A program made the position numbers and the translations under genes. Of a DNA stretch of 6,894 bases, positions 1-4,752 are shown piece by piece (the stretch's first letter is position 1; each line of letters opens with the position of its first letter). The notes under the pieces are model-generated. The model was not told the DNA's origin. It saw only the letters and a program-made list of their open reading frames with translations, and did not search any database. Source of the DNA: Scatomorpha merdavium (lineage in GTDB: Bacteria > Bacillota > Clostridia > Oscillospirales > Oscillospiraceae); contig DVIJ01000125.1 in assembly GCA_018711415.1 (NCBI GenBank), positions 1 to 6,894 on the forward strand. Direction: 5' to 3'.

Positions 1-806
1 AGATGCTGCGCGAGCACGTGCAGCACGGGGCGGACTGCACCATCTCCGTCATCCAGGTCTCCATGGAGGAGGCCTCCCGCTTCGGCATCCTCTCCACCGG
101 CGAGGACGGCTTCATAAACGAGTTCGAGGAAAAGCCCAAGGAGCCCAAGTCCGACCTCGCCTCCATGGGCATCTACATCTTCAACTGGAAGAAGCTGCGC
201 AAATACCTCATCGAGGACGAGGCAGACCCCAACTCCTCCAAGGACTTCGGCAAGAACATCATCCCCAAGATGCTCGCGGACGGGCAGAGGATGTGGCCCT
301 ACCGCTTCGCCGGTTACTGGCGCGACGTCGGCACCATCGTCAGCCTCTGGGACGCCAACATGGACATGCTCTCGCCCAGGCTCATAGACCTCTACGACCC
401 CAACTGGCCGATAAGGTCCAAGAGCCCCATAAAGCCCCCGCACTACGCCGGGCCGGACTCCAAGATCATCCACTCCATCGTCACCGAGGGCTGCGAGATC
501 GAGGGCCGGGTCGAAAACAGCGTCCTCTCCAGCTCCGTCAAGGTCGGCAAGGGCGCGAACGTCGTCTACAGTATCCTCATGCCCGGCGCCGCCGTCGAGG
601 ACGGGGCCGAGGTCAAATACGCCATCATCGGTGAGAACACCGTCGTCCACGCGGGCGCGAAGGTCGGCACGGAGCCCGACGGCTCCGAGAGCTGGAACGT
701 CGCCACCTGCGGCCCGGACATCGAAGTCGGCGCGGGCGCCGTCATAAAGGCCGGGGCCATGATCTATGACAGCGTGGCTCCCGGGGAAGGAGGAGCTGAA
801 AAATGA
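1..806 (+). CDS. glgC: Glucose-1-phosphate adenylyltransferase, catalytic subunit (5' end missing)
   Basis: Makes ADP-glucose and pyrophosphate from ATP and glucose-1-phosphate, the committed step of bacterial glycogen synthesis, in the cytosol. The frame is open from the left edge. The ATG at 3 is almost certainly an internal Met, because GlgC proteins run through this point and the preceding bases fit a Lys codon. In the 267 visible residues, FEEKPKEP (41-48) is the glucose-1-phosphate-binding motif, with K44 matching E. coli K195. It is followed by DLASMGIYIF (51-60), DPNSSKDFGKNIIPKML (75-91) and GYWRDVGTIVSLWDANMDML (104-123). From about residue 150 the sequence has the periodic short hydrophobic/Gly pattern of the C-terminal left-handed beta-helix. 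By comparison with E. coli, roughly 130-150 N-terminal residues, including the nucleotide-binding Gly-rich loop, lie outside the window. The stop overlaps the glgD start (ATGA), so the two subunits are probably translationally coupled. No frameshift is seen. Family assignment is firm. Confidence 0.95.
   Translation, partial: MLREHVQHGADCTISVIQVSMEEASRFGILSTGEDGFINEFEEKPKEPKSDLASMGIYIFNWKKLRKYLIEDEADPNSSKDFGKNIIPKMLADGQRMWPYRFAGYWRDVGTIVSLWDANMDMLSPRLIDLYDPNWPIRSKSPIKPPHYAGPDSKIIHSIVTEGCEIEGRVENSVLSSSVKVGKGANVVYSILMPGAAVEDGAEVKYAIIGENTVVHAGAKVGTEPDGSESWNVATCGPDIEVGAGAVIKAGAMIYDSVAPGEGGAEK
787..795 (+). promoter_or_regulatory. Ribosome binding site of glgD inside the glgC 3' end
   Basis: The bases AAGGAGGAG are a strong Shine-Dalgarno match, and GGAGG ends 9 bases before the ATG at 803. 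The site lies within the last codons of glgC and fixes the glgD start at the ATGA overlap. This is consistent with coupled production of the two enzyme subunits. Confidence 0.85.
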
Positions 807-1912
807 TAGACCTCCACGGACTTATCCTCGCAGACCGTTCGGCCAATGAGCTGCGCGAGCTCGTCATGTGCCGCACGGCGGCTTCGGTCCCCTTCGCGGG
901 GCGCTACAGGCTCATAGACTTCTCGCTCTCCAGCCTCCAGAACGCGGGCGTCAGGGACGTCGGCGTCATCATGCAGCAGGACTACCAGTCCCTGCTCGAC
1001 CACATCGGCAGCGGCAAGGAGTGGGACATGAGCCGCAAACGCGGCGGGCTCCGCCTCCTGCCCCCCTTCGGCCGCCAGAGCGGCGTGGGTGAATACGTCA
1101 GCGTCATAGACGCGCTGCTCGCCGTCCGCGGCTACATCTCCGACGTCAAGCAGAACTACATCTTCCTCACCCGCGGCAGCCTCGCCGTGAACCTCGACCT
1201 TGCGGATATCATGGCCGCCCACCTGAAGTCCGGCGCGGACGTCACCGCCGTCTGTATGCCCGGTACGCCGGAGGGTACGCACCACCGCTTCGTCGCGGAC
1301 GAGAACGGCAGGGTCAAGGAGCTCCTCTTCCGCAGGAGCGGACCCGGCCCCGGCGTCGCCGCAATGGAGGCCTACGTCATGGCCAAGACCACCCTGCTCG
1401 ACATCATCGACCGCTGCGACAGCGCCCTCGCAAGGCACTTCCACCGCGACGGACTCGGCGGGCTGCTCGAGTCCGGCGGCAGCATCAACGTCTATATGCA
1501 CGAGGGCTACGCTGTCAACATAGACACCGTGGACGGCTACTACAAGGCCAATATGGACATGCTCGAGGCCAAAAACCGCCACGAGCTCTTCCCCGAGGAC
1601 AGGCCCGTCCACACCAAGGGCAGGGCAGACGTCTCCACCTACTACGGCGAGGGCGCAACAGTCAAAAACTGCCTCGTCGCCGACGGCTGCTTCATCGAGG
1701 GCGAGGTCGAGCACTGCGTCATCTTCCGCGGCGTGCGGGTAGAGGCCGGGGCCGTGCTCAAAAACTGCATAATCATGCAGGACTCCGTCATCGGAGCCGG
1801 GGCGCAGCTCTCCAACATAATTTCCGATAAGGACGTGACCGTCGGCGCGGGAGTCACGCTGGCGGGCAGTCCCAAGCTCCCGCTCGTCGTCCCCAAGGGC
1901 AGCGTGCTGTGA
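803..1912 (+). CDS. glgD: Glucose-1-phosphate adenylyltransferase, GlgD-type regulatory subunit
   Basis: Non-catalytic paralogue of GlgC. In Bacillota such as Geobacillus and Streptococcus it associates with GlgC and raises or tunes its activity; that is family knowledge. The 369 residues match the usual GlgD length. Recognisable blocks are RTAASVPFAGRYRLIDFSLS (24-43), YQSLLDHIGSGKEWDMSRKRG (61-81) with LLPPFG (85-90), YYKANMDML (246-254), and a C-terminal beta-helix from about 280 to the end. Loss of catalysis can be read directly. The GlgC Gly-rich nucleotide loop is replaced by LADRSANELREL (9-20). The GD of the metal-binding segment becomes RG within FLTRGSLAVNLDL (121-133). The FEEKP motif is replaced by LFRRSGP (175-181), with no equivalent Lys. 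The start is set by the strong ribosome binding site at 787-795 and the ATGA overlap with glgC. The gene ends 30 bases before glgP and very likely shares its transcript. Confidence 0.95.
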   Translation: MIDLHGLILADRSANELRELVMCRTAASVPFAGRYRLIDFSLSSLQNAGVRDVGVIMQQDYQSLLDHIGSGKEWDMSRKRGGLRLLPPFGRQSGVGEYVSVIDALLAVRGYISDVKQNYIFLTRGSLAVNLDLADIMAAHLKSGADVTAVCMPGTPEGTHHRFVADENGRVKELLFRRSGPGPGVAAMEAYVMAKTTLLDIIDRCDSALARHFHRDGLGGLLESGGSINVYMHEGYAVNIDTVDGYYKANMDMLEAKNRHELFPEDRPVHTKGRADVSTYYGEGATVKNCLVADGCFIEGEVEHCVIFRGVRVEAGAVLKNCIIMQDSVIGAGAQLSNIISDKDVTVGAGVTLAGSPKLPLVVPKGSVL

Positions 1913-1932
1913 GCACATATTCTTACTATTTC

Positions 1933-1937
1933 AGGAG
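1933..1937 (+). promoter_or_regulatory. Ribosome binding site of glgP
   Basis: AGGAG sits 5 bases before the ATG at 1943, inside the 30-base AT-richer gap after glgD. It is adequate but closer and weaker than the glgD site. No promoter or terminator is evident in this short gap, so glgP appears to be read from the upstream operon transcript. Confidence 0.7.
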
Positions 1938-1942
1938 TTTCT

Positions 1943-4345
1943 ATGACTACAGGACAGATTTCCAGAGACGAGATGCGCGGCGCGCTTGAGGACAAGCTCT
2001 GCGCACACTTCGCGGTCACCGGTGACGAGGCCACCGATGAACAGGTTTTCCAGGCCTCGGCAATGGTCATCCGCGAGATAATGAGCCGCCTGCTGGCCTT
2101 CGAGAAGATCGAACAGCCGGATAAGGAGGTCCACTACCTCTCCATGGAGTTCCTCATGGGCCGCAGCCTCATGAAGAACGCCTATAACCTCGGCGTGGCG
2201 GACGCTCTGGTCGGCGCGCTGGAGGATATGGGCCGCAACGCCTCCGACATCTTCGAGACCGAGCCCGACGCCGGACTCGGCAACGGCGGTCTCGGCCGGC
2301 TCGCCGCCTGCTATATGGATTCCATGGCCACCGAGGGCATCGCCGCAACGGGCTATTCCATCTGCTACGAGCTCGGCATCTTCCGCCAGAAGATCGAGGA
2401 CGGCCGCCAGACCGAAACTGCCGACAACTGGAAGAGCGCCGCCGAAAGCTGGCTCATACCCAGGTATGAGGACACCGTCGAAATACGCTTCGGCGGAAGA
2501 GTTGAGGAAAACTGGGACTATTACGGCAACTGCCACGCCGAGCTCAAGGACTACACCACCGTCCTCGCCGTCCCGCGCGACATGCTCATCGCCGGTTACG
2601 GCGGCGGCAAGGTCAACACCCTCCGGCTCTGGGAGGCCCACAGCCCCAACTCGCTCGATATGTACCAGTTCTCCGAGGGCGAGTACGTCAAGAGCATGGA
2701 GCAGCGCACCCTCGCCGAGGTCATCACCAAGGTCCTTTACCCCGCAGACGATCACATGGAGGGCAAGACCCTCCGGCTCAAACAGCAGTACTTCTTCGTC
2801 TCCGCAACGGCCCAGACCATCGTCCGCCAGCACCGTAAGCAGTGGGGCGACGTCCGCTCCTTCGCCGAGCACCACGTCGTCCACATAAACGACACGCACC
2901 CCACCCTCATGATCCCCGAGCTCATGCGCATCTTCATGGACGAGGACGGACTCGGCTGGGACGAGGCCTGGAACATCGTCTCGAACTGCGTGGCCTACAC
3001 CAACCACACCATCATGTCCGAGGCGCTCGAGACCTGGCCCCAGGGCCTGGTCCAGAGCCTGCTGCCCCGCGTCTTTGAGATAATCAGCGAGATAAACCGC
3101 CGCTGGCGCGCCGTCCTCAGCGAGAAGTTCGGCGGAGACGGCGGACGCATCGCACGCAACGCCGTCATAGAGGGCGGCAAGGTCCACATGGCCAACATGT
3201 GCCTCGCCGGCTGCTACATGATAAACGGCGTCTCCGGCCTGCACGGCGATATCCTCAAAAACAGCCTCTTCCACGACGTGTACTCCTTCGAGCCCGAGAA
3301 GTTCACCTACGTCACGAACGGCATAGACCACCGGCGCTGGCTCTCCCAGGTGAATCCCAAGCTCGACGCCCTCGTGCGAGAGCTCATCGGCCCGGGCTTC
3401 CTCAAGAACCCCGAGGAGCTCATCGGCCTGCGCAAGTTCGAAAACGACGCCGAGGTCCTCCTCCGCCTGCAGGAGATAAAGGGCTGCAACAAACAGGCCC
3501 TCGCCGAGTTCATGAAGAAGTCCCAGGGCTTCGAGCTCAACACCGACGCCGTCCTCGACGTCCAGGTCAAGCGCCTGCACGAGTACAAGCGCCAGCTCCT
3601 CTGCGCCATGCTCATCGCCCACCTCCAGGACAGGCTCCGCGACGACCCCAACCAGGACTTCGTCCCCCGCGCCTTCGTCTTCGGCGCAAAGGCCGCCGCA
3701 AGCTACAAGACCGCCAAGCGCATAATCGAGCTCATCTGCTCCCTCTCCGCCGACATCAACGCCGACCCCGTCTGCAAGGGCAGGCTGCAGGTGTTCTTCC
3801 TCGAGAACTACCGCGTCTCCGTGGCTGAAAAGCTCATGCCCGCCGCCCAGGTCTCCGAGCAGATCTCCACCGCCGGCAAAGAGGCCTCCGGTACCGGCAA
3901 CATGAAGCTCATGATGAACGGCGCCGTCACCATCGGCACCCTCGACGGAGCCAACGTCGAGATGTACGAGCGCCTCGGCGACGAGAACATGTTCCTCTTC
4001 GGCCTGCGCACCAACGAGGTCGAGGAAATGAAGCGCCGCGGCTACAACCCCAACGCCGTAGCCGAGAGCGACCCCAGGCTCCGCCGGGTCCTCCAGCGCT
4101 TCAACTCCGGCCTCGCCGACGGCAAGAGCTACGCAGACCTCGTCTCCAGCCTCCTCTACGGCGGAGACCAGTATATGCTCCTGGCCGACTTCGCCTCCTA
4201 CGTCGCCTGCCACGACAGGCTCTATGAGGCGGTCCGGGATACCAAGGGCTTCGCCCGGATGGGCCTCGTGAACATCGCGGAGAGCGGCATCTTCGCCGCG
4301 GACCGCGCCGTCCGCGAGTACGCCCAGAACATCTGGCGCCTCTGA
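1943..4345 (+). CDS. glgP: Glycogen/alpha-glucan phosphorylase
   Basis: PLP-dependent glycosyltransferase family 35 enzyme. It removes glucose from non-reducing ends of alpha-1,4-glucan using phosphate, releasing glucose-1-phosphate in the cytosol. Its 800 residues are a normal bacterial length and appear full-length. Motifs in order are LSMEFLMGRSL (66-76), EPDAGLGNGGLGRLAA (107-122), HINDTHPTL (314-322), the phosphate-contact block VQVKRLHEYKRQLL (540-553), and the PLP block ISTAGKEASGTGNMK (641-655) followed by TIGTLDGANVEM (663-674). K655 is the predicted Schiff-base lysine. K543, R544 and K549 correspond to rabbit muscle K568, R569 and K574, and the 112-residue distance from K543 to K655 equals that from K568 to K680 in the rabbit enzyme. 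All key residues are intact. It is the last gene of the operon, 30 bases after glgD and just before the terminator. Placement with glgCD puts synthesis and mobilisation of glycogen on one transcript. Glycogen rather than maltodextrin as substrate is inferred from context. Confidence 0.97.
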   Translation: MTTGQISRDEMRGALEDKLCAHFAVTGDEATDEQVFQASAMVIREIMSRLLAFEKIEQPDKEVHYLSMEFLMGRSLMKNAYNLGVADALVGALEDMGRNASDIFETEPDAGLGNGGLGRLAACYMDSMATEGIAATGYSICYELGIFRQKIEDGRQTETADNWKSAAESWLIPRYEDTVEIRFGGRVEENWDYYGNCHAELKDYTTVLAVPRDMLIAGYGGGKVNTLRLWEAHSPNSLDMYQFSEGEYVKSMEQRTLAEVITKVLYPADDHMEGKTLRLKQQYFFVSATAQTIVRQHRKQWGDVRSFAEHHVVHINDTHPTLMIPELMRIFMDEDGLGWDEAWNIVSNCVAYTNHTIMSEALETWPQGLVQSLLPRVFEIISEINRRWRAVLSEKFGGDGGRIARNAVIEGGKVHMANMCLAGCYMINGVSGLHGDILKNSLFHDVYSFEPEKFTYVTNGIDHRRWLSQVNPKLDALVRELIGPGFLKNPEELIGLRKFENDAEVLLRLQEIKGCNKQALAEFMKKSQGFELNTDAVLDVQVKRLHEYKRQLLCAMLIAHLQDRLRDDPNQDFVPRAFVFGAKAAASYKTAKRIIELICSLSADINADPVCKGRLQVFFLENYRVSVAEKLMPAAQVSEQISTAGKEASGTGNMKLMMNGAVTIGTLDGANVEMYERLGDENMFLFGLRTNEVEEMKRRGYNPNAVAESDPRLRRVLQRFNSGLADGKSYADLVSSLLYGGDQYMLLADFASYVACHDRLYEAVRDTKGFARMGLVNIAESGIFAADRAVREYAQNIWRL

Positions 4346-4364
4346 TACCACGCATAAACAGCCG

Positions 4365-4401
4365 CCGCCCCGTCCGGGATGCTCCGGACGGGGCGGTTTT
4401 T
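4365..4401 (+). terminator. Intrinsic terminator of the glgC-glgD-glgP operon
   Basis: A perfect 13-bp GC-rich stem pairs CCGCCCCGTCCGG (4365-4377) with CCGGACGGGGCGG (4384-4396). The loop is 6 bases, and five T residues follow at 4397-4401. It begins 19 bases after the glgP stop. Read on the minus strand, the hairpin is followed only by a short TTT after a GC-rich gap, so it would be at best a weak terminator in that direction. Confidence 0.94.
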
Positions 4402-4404
4402 CGT

Positions 4405-4467
4405 TCACCTATCGCTGGGCGCGGCCTCGCTGCCGGCAAAGATGAGGTCGTCTATATCCGTCTGCAT
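4405..4467 (-). CDS. Possible 20-residue small protein, unknown function
   Basis: I do not recognise this peptide. It starts MQTDIDDLIF and ends SEAAPSDR, is acidic, and has no membrane segment or signal. The reason to list it is initiation quality: on the minus strand GGAGGTGA (4481-4474) is an excellent Shine-Dalgarno sequence, with 9 bases between GGAGG and the ATG at 4467. Codons such as GAC, CTC, ATC, GCC, GGC and AGC resemble those of the neighbouring genes. It converges on glgP, its stop lying just past the terminator T-tract. Upstream on the minus strand there is a TAGAAT-like -10 (4506-4501) but no good -35, so expression is uncertain. It could be a small protein, the remnant of a lost gene, or a chance frame. 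At 20 codons, length alone proves nothing. Confidence 0.3.
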   Translation of the reverse strand: MQTDIDDLIFAGSEAAPSDR

Positions 4468-4530
4468 ACCAGCTCACCTCCCTCCCGCACAGCATATACA
4501 TTCTATGCGCGGCCGGGAGAGATAATGATT

Positions 4531-4568
4531 TTTTTTCGCGCGGGGCGCAGACTTTTTTCGCGCCGGGG
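4531..4568. repeat. Two T-tract/GC-block direct repeats, 22 bp apart
   Basis: TTTTTTCGCGCGGGG (4531-4545) and TTTTTTCGCGCCGGGG (4553-4568) differ by one inserted C. Their starts are 22 bp apart, about two helical turns, so the T-tracts face the same side of the DNA. The first T-run extends to eight bases (4529-4536). They lie roughly 65-100 bp upstream of the better promoter. Possible roles are intrinsic curvature or paired protein binding, but none is shown. Confidence 0.5.
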
Positions 4569-4589
4569 ACGTCTAAAGTATATGCGGGC

Positions 4590-4613
4590 CGGCTTTAAGG
4601 AACCTTTCAGCCG
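4590..4613. promoter_or_regulatory. 24-bp imperfect dyad, candidate operator
   Basis: The arms CGGCT..AAGG (4590-4600) and CCTT..AGCCG (4603-4613) surround a central AA; 9 of 11 arm positions are complementary, with a 2-base mismatch block in the middle. The right arm ends 19 bp before the GTGACA -35 element, a position suited to an activator or repressor of the lipoprotein gene. The same sequence could fold as an RNA hairpin with a GAAC tetraloop, but it is not followed by a U-tract, so it is not a terminator. Confidence 0.4.
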
Positions 4614-4632
4614 CAACTGCGTCATAAACCGG

Positions 4633-4661
4633 GTGACACGGCGCGCGGGCTGTGTTATCCT
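4633..4661 (+). promoter_or_regulatory. Candidate sigma-A promoter of the lipoprotein gene (upstream)
   Basis: GTGACA (4633-4638, 5 of 6 to the -35 consensus) is followed after exactly 17 bp by TATCCT (4656-4661, 4 of 6). The -10 is extended by TG at 4653-4654. Transcription would begin near 4668, giving a leader of about 85 bases. An imperfect dyad, TGACAC (4634-4639) and GTGTTA (4652-4657), overlaps both hexamers and could bind a repressor. Assigned by eye only. Confidence 0.5.
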
Positions 4662-4706
4662 GTGCATGACGCGGGGAGCGGGGCTGCGAGGCACCGACTT
4701 CTCGCT

Positions 4707-4735
4707 TTGACCGGAAGCAATATAAAATTTATTAT
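4707..4735 (+). promoter_or_regulatory. Candidate second promoter close to the lipoprotein start
   Basis: TTGACC (4707-4712) and TATTAT (4730-4735) are each 5 of 6 to consensus with a 17-bp spacer, a better sequence match than the upstream promoter. Its predicted start point (about 4742) falls inside the ribosome binding site, so a transcript from it would lack most of the Shine-Dalgarno sequence. That makes it doubtful as the main promoter. An AT-rich run could also keep the translation start unstructured. Confidence 0.35.
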
Positions 4736-4738
4736 ATT

Positions 4739-4743
4739 GGAGG
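4739..4743 (+). promoter_or_regulatory. Ribosome binding site of the lipoprotein gene
   Basis: GGAGG lies 9 bases before the ATG at 4753. It favours that start over the in-frame ATG at 4759, and the longer form also gives the signal peptide its full basic N-terminus (MKMKK). Confidence 0.8.
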
Positions 4744-4752
4744 ACAAAGACG

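Larger units (their letters stand above)
4402..4752. other. Intergenic region between glycogen operon and lipoprotein gene
   Basis: These 351 bases carry no large gene that I can support. From left to right they hold a possible 20-codon minus-strand frame (4405-4467), an AT-richer patch around 4491-4505, two T-tracts each followed by a similar GC block (4529-4545 and 4553-4568), a 24-bp imperfect dyad (4590-4613), and then promoter-like elements and the ribosome binding site of the lipoprotein gene. A 61-codon plus-strand frame at 4525-4710 exists, but its codon use is unlike the neighbours and it is not called. Confidence 0.75.

Noticed and set aside
3..5. ATG at position 3 as the true glgC start
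   Set aside because: It lies in the middle of the conserved nucleotidyltransferase domain, just upstream of residues that follow the substrate-binding core, so it is an internal Met of a truncated gene.
764..1918. 384-codon minus-strand open frame covering glgD
   Set aside because: Codon-aligned shadow of glgD with the same biased composition and no recognisable domain.
3199..3828. 209-codon plus-strand frame within glgP, Arg/Pro/His-rich
   Set aside because: Out-of-frame reading of GC-rich glgP codons; composition is typical of a shadow frame.
1931..4408. 825-codon minus-strand open frame covering glgP
   Set aside because: It is codon-aligned with glgP, and its Ala/Val/Asp/Glu/Gly/Leu-rich composition is what reverse-complemented C-ending codons give. 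The plus-strand frame is an unmistakable phosphorylase with intact catalytic residues.
4538..4558. GCGC-GGG-GCGC followed by AGAC and six T residues as a terminator
   Set aside because: The stem is only 4 bp and is separated from the T-run by four bases. The perfect terminator at 4365-4401 already ends the operon.
4525..4710. 61-codon plus-strand frame before the lipoprotein, Arg-rich
   Set aside because: A weak GGAGA lies only 4 bases before the ATG. It uses TTT, ATT, AGA and CTA codons unlike its neighbours, and it runs through the dyad and promoter elements.
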